This document shows, one piece after another, positions 17,454-26,015 of a DNA stretch of 34,254 bases. Position 1 is the stretch's first letter; the number at the start of each line of letters is the position of its first letter. Both the position numbers and the translations under genes were made by a program. Origin of the DNA: Chromatiales bacterium (ex Bugula neritina AB1) (GTDB lineage: Bacteria > Pseudomonadota > Gammaproteobacteria > Granulosicoccales > Granulosicoccaceae); assembly GCA_001730015.1 (NCBI GenBank), contig MDLA01000001.1, positions 1 through 34,254 on the forward strand, written 5' to 3'. The notes below the pieces were generated by a model. It worked only from the letters and a program-made list of their open reading frames with translations, searched no databases and was not told the DNA's origin.

Positions 17454-19174
17454 CAGTGATTTCCTGTCAGGTAGTTTTCTATCTGGCTGTTTTCTTTCAT
17501 ACTGTTTCTACCGGCACTGGCTATTAACTCTCTGGCGATAACCTTCAAGGCCAGAGTTTCTTCTGTCCCCTCAAATATAGACAACACACGTGCATCGACG
17601 AAATAACGACTGACGTCCGTTTCTTCAGCGTAACCCAACCCCCCATGTATCTGCATGGCTTCACGGGTAACCCATTCCGCGGCGTGACAGCTGAACAGCT
17701 TTACCAGGCTCGCTTCCATTTTCCCGGCACCGCTGTCAAGCATGCGGGCAACCGCATAACTGAACTGTCGCGAGGCAGTTAGTGCGGCCCACATTCGAGC
17801 CAACTTAACCTGCGTCAGCTGGTAGCTGCCAATGGATGCGTCGAACACTTTTCGATCTATAGAATAAGATACAGCACGTTCAAGTGCCGCTTTCATCACA
17901 CCGCAAGCGCGTGCTGACGTTTGTATGCGACCACCGGACAAACCCGCCATTGCCAGATGAAACCCTTTGCCCAGACCGGCTTCACCGCCCACCAATGCAG
18001 TATCCGGTACAACGAGGTTGTCAAAGGATAGGTCATAGGAATGCATACCGCGATAGCCTATCGTAGGAATGGCTTTTCCGCTGAGGCTGCCACCTGCACT
18101 ATTGCGGTAATTGAACTCGTGCCCTGTGAACGGCGGCTTTTCAACCATAAACATACTTAATCCGCGATGCCCTTTGCCGGAATCCGGATCTGTTCGCGCT
18201 ATAACCACAACCACATCGGCACGGCCGGCAAAAGTACACCAGGTTTTGGCTCCGTTTAGAACCCAACCATTTTCTATCTGACGCGCTTTCAGTGACAAAC
18301 CAGCGACGTTGGAGCCGAAATCGGGTTCGGTAAGCGCAATTGCTGCGAGTTTTTCTCCGGATGCAAGCCTGGGCAGCCAAAGCTGTTTCTGTGCTTCGGT
18401 GCCACCAGCCAGCAGCGCACGTGCGGCAATTTCGGGGCGTGTGATCAGGCTGCCGGCAGCCCCCAGCGAACCACGAGACAACTCTTCGGTAACAACCAGC
18501 ATGCTGATACTGTCGTGAGGTTCGTCCGGCATCAGCCCGCCAAAGCGTTCCGGAATACTGGTACCGAAGCAACCCAGTTCGGCTGCGCCTTTGATGATAT
18601 CTTCGGGGATATCGGTGTCGAACCGATGAATATGCTCCGCCTGCGGCATCACCACCTGCTCGGTGAAGCGGGCAAAACTCTCGCGAATCATGTCTTTTTC
18701 GGTATCCAGCCCACTTGGCAGGTGCACGCTGTTGCGCTCAACCAGTTGCGCGCCGAGCGCGGCACTGCGCGATACCTCACCATGCTCTGCCAGAAACCCG
18801 GCCAGCGGGTCACTGCCCATCAGACCAAGAAGCTTGCTCTGACACAAACCCGCCTCAGTTGAGTGCGCTAATAATCGATGCCAGACGGTGCGTATGTTGC
18901 CTGCGCAAAAGACCAGAGCCATATCAGTGACAAGGGTGCTATCGGCCACGACACCTGCTGCGTATTTAAGCATAACCTGTGACGCTTCTATTTCCGCTTT
19001 GGCAAATGCTAATGCATAACTGACACTCTGACTCGCATCGAGCAAGGGTGCAGACAAACGTCCATCTTCGCTACACAGACGGTGCAGATGGCGTAGTGCT
19101 ACTTCCAGCTCAATTCGCAATACTGCGAGGCAGGCATCTGCCTGTGCCAGTTGCCGCTGCCGGATTCCAGTCAT
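17453..19174 (-). CDS. Acyl-CoA dehydrogenase, (2S)-methylsuccinyl-CoA dehydrogenase-like
   Basis: 573 residues, longer than usual acyl-CoA dehydrogenases (about 380-400) because of an N-terminal helical extension of about 160 residues. That is the architecture of methylsuccinyl-CoA dehydrogenase (Mcd). The core carries the FAD/substrate segment ALTEPDFGSNVAGL, an arginine-rich segment (SGGRIQTSARA), QIHGGLGYAEE and FEGTEE with Glu535 as the likely catalytic base. It would oxidise methylsuccinyl-CoA to mesaconyl-CoA using electron-transfer flavoprotein. The adjacent CoA transferase acts on that product. Other branched acyl-CoA substrates are possible. It begins 6 bp after the dehalogenase gene. 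Confidence 0.78.
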   Translation of the reverse strand: MTGIRQRQLAQADACLAVLRIELEVALRHLHRLCSEDGRLSAPLLDASQSVSYALAFAKAEIEASQVMLKYAAGVVADSTLVTDMALVFCAGNIRTVWHRLLAHSTEAGLCQSKLLGLMGSDPLAGFLAEHGEVSRSAALGAQLVERNSVHLPSGLDTEKDMIRESFARFTEQVVMPQAEHIHRFDTDIPEDIIKGAAELGCFGTSIPERFGGLMPDEPHDSISMLVVTEELSRGSLGAAGSLITRPEIAARALLAGGTEAQKQLWLPRLASGEKLAAIALTEPDFGSNVAGLSLKARQIENGWVLNGAKTWCTFAGRADVVVVIARTDPDSGKGHRGLSMFMVEKPPFTGHEFNYRNSAGGSLSGKAIPTIGYRGMHSYDLSFDNLVVPDTALVGGEAGLGKGFHLAMAGLSGGRIQTSARACGVMKAALERAVSYSIDRKVFDASIGSYQLTQVKLARMWAALTASRQFSYAVARMLDSGAGKMEASLVKLFSCHAAEWVTREAMQIHGGLGYAEETDVSRYFVDARVLSIFEGTEETLALKVIARELIASAGRNSMKENSQIENYLTGNH

Positions 19175-19180
19175 GATCGG

Positions 19181-20056
19181 CTAGATCCCGCGCAGCCAGC
19201 CGGCAACGGCCTGGCCTATTTCGACCGGTGAATCTTCCTGTATAAAGTGCAGACCGCTTACAGTTACCTCTGTCTGGTGTGGCCAGCTGCGGCAATACTC
19301 CCGCTGGGTGCCGACCAGAATAGAGCCGGGCTCGGCATTGATAAAAAGTTTCGGAATCTCGCTGGCAGCCATAAAATTGCCGTACTCAGTGACCAGAGCA
19401 ACAATATCTTCAGGCTCTCCATCAATGGGAATCTGCCGTGGCCAGTTCAGTAACGGCTGGCGATCAGCTGCGGTAGCATGGGGCGCGCGATAGGCATCCA
19501 CCTCTGCCTCACTGAGCTTGCGCAGCACAGATGCCGGCAGCACACCCTCGATAAATAAATTGCGGTTCAGAATCATATCTTCACCCTTGTCAGAGCGAAA
19601 ACCCTTGAATATGCCAACCGCACTTTCCGGCCAGTCACTCCAGCTCACCGGCTGCACAATAGCTTCCATATAGGCCACACCTTTAACGGCAGCCGGGTGG
19701 CGCATTGCCCAGAGAAAACCGATTGCGCTGCCCCAGTCGTGAATGACGAAAGTCACGTTGCGAACAGCGTTGATAGAATGCAGCAAGCCATCTACATAGT
19801 TATAGGCAGTCTCAAGTGTGTAACGCCCGGGACCTTCGCTCGGCGGTAGCTTGTCGGAATCTCCCTGACCAATCAGATCAGGGACAATCACCCTGCCCGA
19901 GCCGACCAGCTCCGGTACCACATTGCGCCACAGGTAGGACGAGGTCGGGTTGCCATGTAACAATACGATGGGATCACCCGTGCCCTCTTCGACATAAGCG
20001 ATATTTTTACCGCTCACAACAGCGGTTTTTTTCTGATAAGGCATCGCTTCGGTCAT
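19181..20056 (-). CDS. Haloalkane dehalogenase (LinB/DhaA-type)
   Basis: 291 residues, an alpha/beta-hydrolase with the full haloalkane dehalogenase subfamily II set. HGNPTSSYLWRN gives Asn36 as a halide-binding residue. HDWG gives nucleophile Asp107 and halide-binding Trp108. AYMEAI gives Glu131 as catalytic acid, and HFIQEDSP near 271 gives the catalytic His. The reaction is hydrolysis of a carbon-halogen bond to an alcohol. Two ATGs (20056 and 20044) are possible; the first is used here. Linkage to CoA-thioester genes suggests a role in an assimilation route, but which halogenated substrate is unknown, and some family members have only promiscuous activity. Confidence 0.88.
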   Translation of the reverse strand: MTEAMPYQKKTAVVSGKNIAYVEEGTGDPIVLLHGNPTSSYLWRNVVPELVGSGRVIVPDLIGQGDSDKLPPSEGPGRYTLETAYNYVDGLLHSINAVRNVTFVIHDWGSAIGFLWAMRHPAAVKGVAYMEAIVQPVSWSDWPESAVGIFKGFRSDKGEDMILNRNLFIEGVLPASVLRKLSEAEVDAYRAPHATAADRQPLLNWPRQIPIDGEPEDIVALVTEYGNFMAASEIPKLFINAEPGSILVGTQREYCRSWPHQTEVTVSGLHFIQEDSPVEIGQAVAGWLRGI

Positions 20057-20097
20057 CGGTTTTCTCGACGTGATAAACCGTTACCTTAACCAACCTG

Positions 20098-21114
20098 TCA
20101 AATTTGTTCCAGCATCGAGGCAAGGAAAGTCAGCTGGTTACGAGCGCGGTGATGATTATGCCCGGGATAGGCAGCGCCGTAGTAGGTATCGTTATCGAGG
20201 AAGTCAGATAAAAAGCGAATTGCCTGTTCAAGAATTATCACGTGCGCTCCGCCCGCCAGAGATTCCCGTTCGGCACACGTGAGCCAGCTCTTTGTGGCAT
20301 CAAGGAAGCCGCCTTCAAGTAATTTATAGTGATCGATGTTGAAAGACACTTGATTGAGATCGCGCTCCTCTTCGGTTGCGGTATTGCACAGACCACGAAC
20401 CATATCGCCAAAATCAGTAGCGATAGTACCGGGCATCAGGGTATCCAGATCGATAACAGCCAGGCACTCACCACTGGTTTTATCGAATAATAAATTGCTT
20501 AGCTTGCAATCGTTATGAACTGCCCGCAGCGGCAGACCTGACAGATCAACAGTACAGTTGCGATAGAACTCACAGGTACGATCAATTTCCCGTTTAGCCT
20601 GTGACAGGCGCTGCGGGCAGGCACTTTGTATTTTCTGTTGAAAAACGTCATAGCGCCGCTGCAGATGGTGGAAGTCCGGTATGGTTAGCTCAAGAAGGTT
20701 TGCATCAAAATTTTTTAGTGCCCCGAGAAAAACTCCATACGACCTCCCCGCTTCTGCAATGTAGGAATTTGCTGGTGCGATCTCAAAGCTCTGCGAGTTT
20801 TCAACAAACACAAACATGCGCCAGAATTCCCCCGCGGAGTCACAGTGCAGATCTCCCTTGTCGGTTGTTTTCAGGGCCTGTGGCAACAGCAGTGAGTAGT
20901 CGCTGTCTATATGCTGCTGTACCAGCCGGAGGTTCTTCATAACGGCAAACGGCTTTTTGAATACCGCAGTATTCAGGCGTTGCAGTATATAATATTGCGT
21001 TGCGGCGTTTGACTGCACAAGCACTTTATAGGTCTGGTGGATCAATCCGTCTGACAAAGGCTGAAACGAACGCACCTCCGCGTTCGGTATAAACTTTTGT
21101 ACTAGCGCTTCCAC
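20098..21114 (-). CDS. APH-fold kinase, probable sugar (N-acetylhexosamine-like) 1-kinase
   Basis: 338 residues of the aminoglycoside/choline-kinase-like fold. HNDCKLSNLLFD holds the catalytic loop and VIDLDTLMPG.. DFGD the metal site. The protein resembles NahK-type anomeric kinases that phosphorylate N-acetylhexosamines at C1. The start is GTG at 21114, overlapping the nucleotidyltransferase gene by 13 bases. That gene would use the sugar-1-phosphate, so a kinase plus nucleotidyltransferase salvage pair is the natural reading. The sugar is not determined. Confidence 0.75.
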   Translation of the reverse strand: MEALVQKFIPNAEVRSFQPLSDGLIHQTYKVLVQSNAATQYYILQRLNTAVFKKPFAVMKNLRLVQQHIDSDYSLLLPQALKTTDKGDLHCDSAGEFWRMFVFVENSQSFEIAPANSYIAEAGRSYGVFLGALKNFDANLLELTIPDFHHLQRRYDVFQQKIQSACPQRLSQAKREIDRTCEFYRNCTVDLSGLPLRAVHNDCKLSNLLFDKTSGECLAVIDLDTLMPGTIATDFGDMVRGLCNTATEEERDLNQVSFNIDHYKLLEGGFLDATKSWLTCAERESLAGGAHVIILEQAIRFLSDFLDNDTYYGAAYPGHNHHRARNQLTFLASMLEQI

Positions 21115-22001
21115 AGTGGATTGTCGTATCGTTTTTGCTCAACCATTTCTGCAATCGCCTGTTGCATCCGCGGTTTGTCATCGGCATAGGTTACACCGTA
21201 CCATTGCTCCCGACTTTCCAATAGCCGCACTGTAACCTGCTTGCTTTTAAGCAAATCATTAACGAATGACGGAATATAAAACTCGGCTGTGGGATTCGCA
21301 CAGTTGCTTTGTGCAAATTCTAGAAAATGTGATTCGAGCCGCGCGAACACCGACGGATCAAAGCCCCAGAAATTCATCGAGACCGGATCATCACCCGACA
21401 ATAACAGTGCCGGTTGCGCGGATTGATCGTAGATTTTATCTGTGTTTGCAGAAATCTCCGTTCGCTCCACCACAGCTTTCAGGTTTCCCGATTGATCGGT
21501 CGTGCATATACCACGGGAGACACTGCCATTTTCCGACAATGTTTTATCAAGTTTAAAACCAACCATGGCAAAGCATTCGGGAGACGCCTGTTGACGGAGA
21601 AAGTCTGCCATAATTTTAAACGACGACCTGCCGTAGTAGTCGTCTGCATTAATAACCGCAAACGGTTCTTCGATAGCATCTTTTGCGGCCAGAAGTGCAT
21701 GCCCTGTCCCCCAGGGTTTTGAACGCACTACCCGCCCCAACCCGGTTATCACCGGCTGCATAGGCTGTACCGCGTAGGCTACGTCGATTAGTTGATCAAA
21801 TCGGGAGCTGATCTTTGCCTTGAATTGCTCGACGACAGACTCCTGAACAATAAGAACAACTTTGCCAAAGCCCGCGCGAATGGCATCGTAGACAGAGAAA
21901 TCTATTATTGTCTCGTGCTGCGGGCCAACTCCGTCCAGTTGCTTTAAACCGCCGTAGCGGCTGCCCATGCCACCGGCCAATATAACTAATACCGGTTTCA
22001 C
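21102..22001 (-). CDS. Sugar-1-phosphate nucleotidyltransferase
   Basis: 299 residues with the nucleotidyltransferase signature LAGGMGSRYGGLKQ (8-21), a conserved Lys-Pro-Trp-Gly-Thr-Gly-His loop (KPWGTGHALL) and INADDYYG, the metal-binding Asp motif. It makes an NDP-sugar from NTP and a sugar-1-phosphate. The start is GTG at 22001, with a weak ribosome site. Overlap with the kinase gene supports a two-step activation of one sugar. Not MurU- or GlmU-like in length or motif. Confidence 0.82.
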   Translation of the reverse strand: MKPVLVILAGGMGSRYGGLKQLDGVGPQHETIIDFSVYDAIRAGFGKVVLIVQESVVEQFKAKISSRFDQLIDVAYAVQPMQPVITGLGRVVRSKPWGTGHALLAAKDAIEEPFAVINADDYYGRSSFKIMADFLRQQASPECFAMVGFKLDKTLSENGSVSRGICTTDQSGNLKAVVERTEISANTDKIYDQSAQPALLLSGDDPVSMNFWGFDPSVFARLESHFLEFAQSNCANPTAEFYIPSFVNDLLKSKQVTVRLLESREQWYGVTYADDKPRMQQAIAEMVEQKRYDNPLWKR

Positions 22002-22016
22002 GGGTTTGGCTGCAGG

Positions 22017-22871
22017 TTAATAGCGATTGCCATTTTGATTTTCAACGCCTTTAAACAGCACCTCGCGGCGTAACTTTGCATCTTCCCGGCAGCGAGTGAA
22101 GTCTGCTTCGGATAATCTGCCGTCTGGTGCATCGGCAAGAGAAAAATGGCCATAATGATCAGCACCGCTCACCAGCCGAGCCAGGGTTTTTTGCCCGCCC
22201 ACTTGCTTTAGCGACGGTTTTATATAGCGGATTGCGACACCGATTCGCCGGTCATCGGTGGAATTCGGACCAGAGGCATGGAACAAATGACCATGGTGCA
22301 GTGAGGCCTGCCCGGGTTTTAAGAGAACATCTATTGCCATGTTTTCGTCAACATCAACCGCTATTTCCTGGCCTCTGGAAAGCAGATTGTTGTCATCGAA
22401 GGTATCTATATGCTCGACCAGGTTGCGCCGGTGACTGCCCGGTATAAAGCGCATGCAACCGCTGGCAACTGTCGATGGTGAAAGTGCCACCCATGCAGTA
22501 ACTTCCTCTGCATCGGATAAACCCCAATACGTCAGGTCCTGATGCCAGCTGACGATGTGCGGCGAGTTCGCCTCTTTAATAAACGTTCCACCATTCCATA
22601 CCAGAAGATCCGACCCGAGCAGTTGTGATACTCCGCTGATCAGGCGGGGGTGGCGCACCAGTGCATCGAACGATGGCAGTACGCGATCAGGGCTTGATCG
22701 CAAAATAGCAAAATCTTCCGGCCGCCCGGCCAGCTCCCGTTCAGCTGCCTCGTAGTCGGCACGTAGTTCGCCAGCTTCCGATTCATCTAACACGTTATAA
22801 GGCAGGAAAAATCCATCTTGTTGATAACGGGCTGTCAGATCATTGGTAGGAATTGAGGTTTGCGTTGTCAT
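22017..22871 (-). CDS. Phytanoyl-CoA dioxygenase (PhyH) family Fe/2-oxoglutarate oxygenase
   Basis: 284 residues from ATG 22871, chosen for the GGGAGAAAGC just upstream; a longer frame starts 13 codons earlier. The iron ligands are His110 and Asp112 (SWHQDL) and His198 (FHASGPN). Arg209 probably binds 2-oxoglutarate. HxD rather than HxG/A indicates a hydroxylase and not a halogenase of this fold. It heads the eight-gene minus-strand run, 15 bp before the nucleotidyltransferase. Its substrate is unknown and could be a sugar, lipid or amino-acid derivative. Confidence 0.85.
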   Translation of the reverse strand: MTTQTSIPTNDLTARYQQDGFFLPYNVLDESEAGELRADYEAAERELAGRPEDFAILRSSPDRVLPSFDALVRHPRLISGVSQLLGSDLLVWNGGTFIKEANSPHIVSWHQDLTYWGLSDAEEVTAWVALSPSTVASGCMRFIPGSHRRNLVEHIDTFDDNNLLSRGQEIAVDVDENMAIDVLLKPGQASLHHGHLFHASGPNSTDDRRIGVAIRYIKPSLKQVGGQKTLARLVSGADHYGHFSLADAPDGRLSEADFTRCREDAKLRREVLFKGVENQNGNRY

Positions 22872-23213
22872 GCTTTCTCCCGAATCTTGAACACACTGCA
22901 ACCCAGCCACCGTACAGCCCGGGCCAGGGGCATCTGCGCCAGCGGCACTATAATGATCGCGGTTAACCTGGATTATTCATGAAGTGGTGAGCATATCGCG
23001 TAGAGATTTGCTTTCACAGTGCATTTTCATCTTGTGTCGAATACTTAGTGATATTTGCGAGAGAAAAAAATCTACGTGGAATAAAGGATCAAGTGCGATG
23101 CCGTCGATCCCGCGAACAAGCCAGGTTAAGCATTCTACCGTCAATGATATTGCTTGCTGCGATCCCGAATCAGCCGTGATACCCTGCTGTAAAATTACCG
23201 CGATGAAATATTT
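22872..23213. other. Divergent intergenic region
   Basis: 342 bp separate the PhyH gene (minus) and the J-domain gene (plus). A TATAGT-like -10 for the minus strand occurs near 22950. No hairpins of note or convincing small gene were found; an 80-codon plus-strand frame from 22984 runs into the J-domain gene and looks random. Confidence 0.4.
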
Positions 23214-24563
23214 ATGGCCGAGTTAACCGCTGGAAAAAAAGCAAAGCAAAAAAAATCGCGATTCCAGAAACTGTGGGAAAAAGCCGACCGACTGCAGCGC
23301 AAAAACAGCAAGCTGCGTGACCAGCTCGAGCAACTGATCCAGCGAGCCGACGATAAAATCCGGCCAGTCGAGCGGGCAGGCGCAATTGCCTCAGTTCCAC
23401 TTTTTGAAAAACTACTGCAGCTCGGTCAACGCAAATCACTGGCTAAATGGGAGCGGCAAATTCTGGATGACTGGATCAGGGACCTGATCACCGGGCTACA
23501 GCCGTTCGGGCTTGTCGATGACGACCTGCAGGATCAACTAGCCCGCTACGATGCCTTCCGACTGGGCGTGGAACTCTGCGACGACGATGCATCCGGTCGA
23601 CCCTACCAGCAACTTTCCGAGTACATGGAGAAACTGCAGGCTGAATCTGAGCAATCAGCCAGAGACCAAAAGGACGAAGCCGAGCAGGTACTTCGAGACC
23701 TGCAGGGAACTATCGATGAAGAAATCGAAGGAATCCTCGACGAGCAACTCGGACCACCGCCGGTCCCGCCGGAAAAACATAGCCTTACCATGGACTTGCT
23801 GCAGGATGAGCTGGATGCAGAGTGGGACAAAAAGATAAAGGCGTACCACGCTGAGCGCGAATTACTTCGCGAGCAGTTGAAATCCCTGTTCAGCGGGGTT
23901 GTTGAAGACGAGCTCGGCGCTTCACCTCTTGATAGCAACTTTGTGGAATCGCTACTGGAAGATCACTTTGGCGAAAATGACTTTGATGAAGACAACATTG
24001 ACGAAGAATTCGGAAATTTCGAGCACCCCGCAGATCCCGAGGCGCCACAGATAGACAGTGCCATGTTCCAGCGGATGTTCCGCACAACTGCCGCAAAACT
24101 GCACCCGGACAGAGAGCCCGATGCCGACAAACGCAACGCCAAGCAACACCTGATGGTGGAATTGCTAAACGCTAGAAAAAAAGGCGATGTGCTGACTATC
24201 CTGCGGATGTATCAGCAACACGCGGCAACAACCGAGCCCCTGTCGAAGGCCGATGAAAGTCAGCTGATCAACGCCTTAACCCACCAGATCGATCAGCTTG
24301 AAGAAGAAGAGGACGACATTATCAATCAGTCGGAACTTCACTGGTTAGCGTACAATAAATTTTATCATTCAAGCAGGAAAAAGCAGGACAAAGCAATCGA
24401 CGAGCACATTCAGATGGCTCGTGAAGAAATATTGTTAACAGAGGATCTAGTAGATTCTATTACCTCTCTCAAGACACTGAAACCGCATCTTCAGAGAAGA
24501 AACGTCCAGTCGAACCCGTTTGCCGAAATGGAAGAATTTCTTGATTCACTTCGTCCCTGGTAA
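23214..24563 (+). CDS. Acidic protein with divergent J domain
   Basis: 449 residues, highly charged and acidic. It has a basic N-terminus (1-20), a predicted coiled coil (20-50), a helical region to about 180, a Pro-rich break (PPPVPP, 181-186), another helical stretch (190-230) and a very acidic segment (about 245-275). A J-like domain follows (about 283-340) with HPD at 297-299 inside AAKLHPDRE, then a helical tail. HPD is the motif by which J proteins stimulate Hsp70/DnaK, so a specialised co-chaperone is plausible. The J domain sits in the C-terminal half, unlike DnaJ or CbpA. Monocistronic by context. The ribosome site is weak. Confidence 0.8.
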   Translation: MAELTAGKKAKQKKSRFQKLWEKADRLQRKNSKLRDQLEQLIQRADDKIRPVERAGAIASVPLFEKLLQLGQRKSLAKWERQILDDWIRDLITGLQPFGLVDDDLQDQLARYDAFRLGVELCDDDASGRPYQQLSEYMEKLQAESEQSARDQKDEAEQVLRDLQGTIDEEIEGILDEQLGPPPVPPEKHSLTMDLLQDELDAEWDKKIKAYHAERELLREQLKSLFSGVVEDELGASPLDSNFVESLLEDHFGENDFDEDNIDEEFGNFEHPADPEAPQIDSAMFQRMFRTTAAKLHPDREPDADKRNAKQHLMVELLNARKKGDVLTILRMYQQHAATTEPLSKADESQLINALTHQIDQLEEEEDDIINQSELHWLAYNKFYHSSRKKQDKAIDEHIQMAREEILLTEDLVDSITSLKTLKPHLQRRNVQSNPFAEMEEFLDSLRPW

Positions 24564-24769
24564 AACCGCGTTCGACAGTTATGCAACACCAGGGTTAATC
24601 TTTGATTCCACAGAGAGTTTTTTCTCCTGCAACTATCAGTTCAGCATTCAACGCGAGAAGAAAATCCACGGTGAGATCCGCTGGTGTGAATAGATCAGCT
24701 CGGCGCGATATCCTCGCCACCCCATGAATAACGCAGGTTAAGCCATCTTAAAAAAGCGTGCAGCCAGAG

Positions 24770-25978
24770 TTACTCTGCCTGTGAGCGCCGGTGAGTTGCA
24801 TCGGCGCGGGTGAATAACTCAGGCTTCAGGTTCATACCCAGACCATCACCGGCAGGCGGTGTCAGCTGGCCGTTATCCAGTTGCGGCAGGCGATCAACAA
24901 GCTCGGTATACCACCCGGTATAAAACGCTCTGACACTCTCCTGGATAAGCGTATTCGGCGCGTTAACAGACAGATGACAGCTGGCTGCCCAGACTACCGG
25001 GCCGGTACAGTCGTGAGGGGCAATCGGAAGGTTGCTCGCCTCGGCCAGCGAGGCAATTGCCTTGGCTTCCGTCAGCCCACCGCACCAGGCCAGATCAAGC
25101 ATCACAATATCGACCGCCTGCGCCTGAATCAGTGCCGCAAATTGCTGCCGCGATGCCAGTGTTTCGGATGCGGTAACCTTTACATCAATTCTTTGCCGCA
25201 GATCAGCCAGAGCCGCCAGGTTGTTAATGCTGATCGGATCTTCTATCCAGTAGATATTATACGGTGCAAGCGCCTGTACGATGTCACGTGCAGCGGGCGC
25301 CGACCATAAAGAGTGACATTCGAGCATAATCTGCATATGCTCCCCGACCTTTTCTCTGATCTTTCGAAACGGCTCGCAGCCTTCGCGCAGCTCTGCCGGT
25401 GTAATGGCCGCGCCGTGCGATTTTTCAGCATAGGAATCGAACGGCCAGATTTTCATTCCCGTTATGTGGTTGTCGAGCAGCGATTCTGCCAGTGTTCCGG
25501 CATCGGTTAAAAAAGCCTGCAAATCTTCATAGGGCCCTTGCGATTGCTCATTGCCAAGCCCCCAGTTTTCAGTGTGCTGCCCGGTTGCCGCACGAACGTA
25601 TTGATATCCGGCACAGGTATTATAGGTTCGGATAGATTCGCGTACCTTCCCTCCCAGAAGCTGCCAGACCGGTTGGCCGGTGCTGCGCCCCCAGAGGTCC
25701 CATAATGCGATATCAATGGCTGAATTTCCGCGTTGCTCGATACCGGCGGCCTGATGACCTACGTAGGGCCGCAGCGCCATTCGTACAGACTCTATAGATC
25801 GTGAATCTCTGCCTAGAATTTTTTCCGCCACAGTATCGTGAATATAGGTTTCAACAGCCTCGGCACCCATGAATGTTTCGCCCAGTCCGCGGACACCATC
25901 GGCATCTTCAATTACCACCCATACCAAATTAGGGAATTCGTCGAGTCTCAGAGTTTCAACAGCTTTTATCGGTGTCAT
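24770..25978 (-). CDS. Enolase-superfamily enzyme (mandelate racemase/muconate lactonizing type)
   Basis: About 402 residues. An N-terminal capping domain (1-125) precedes a TIM barrel. Metal ligands are visible at the ends of successive strands: MLECHS, WIEDP and ASETL. MKIWPFDSY and APHDCTGP supply likely acid/base residues (Lys, His). Family members abstract a proton next to a carboxylate and then dehydrate or epimerise a sugar acid or similar. ATG 25978 is preferred over the upstream TTG because of GGA at suitable spacing. It follows the LysR gene by 37 bp on the same strand, so it is probably co-transcribed with the regulator of the divergent cuyA operon. Its substrate is therefore a candidate intermediate of that pathway. 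Confidence 0.83.
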   Translation of the reverse strand: MTPIKAVETLRLDEFPNLVWVVIEDADGVRGLGETFMGAEAVETYIHDTVAEKILGRDSRSIESVRMALRPYVGHQAAGIEQRGNSAIDIALWDLWGRSTGQPVWQLLGGKVRESIRTYNTCAGYQYVRAATGQHTENWGLGNEQSQGPYEDLQAFLTDAGTLAESLLDNHITGMKIWPFDSYAEKSHGAAITPAELREGCEPFRKIREKVGEHMQIMLECHSLWSAPAARDIVQALAPYNIYWIEDPISINNLAALADLRQRIDVKVTASETLASRQQFAALIQAQAVDIVMLDLAWCGGLTEAKAIASLAEASNLPIAPHDCTGPVVWAASCHLSVNAPNTLIQESVRAFYTGWYTELVDRLPQLDNGQLTPPAGDGLGMNLKPELFTRADATHRRSQAE

Positions 25979-26015
25979 AGATTTTCCATTATTCAAAAAT
26001 GCCGGTCAGCTGAAG

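Noticed and set aside
22017..22871. PhyH-type enzyme as a non-heme halogenase supplying the dehalogenase
   Set aside because: The iron motif is HxD, with the carboxylate ligand present. Halogenases of this fold have Gly or Ala there.
22984..23226. 80-codon plus-strand frame before the J-domain gene
   Set aside because: It overlaps the J-domain start in another frame, lacks a ribosome site and has no recognisable features.
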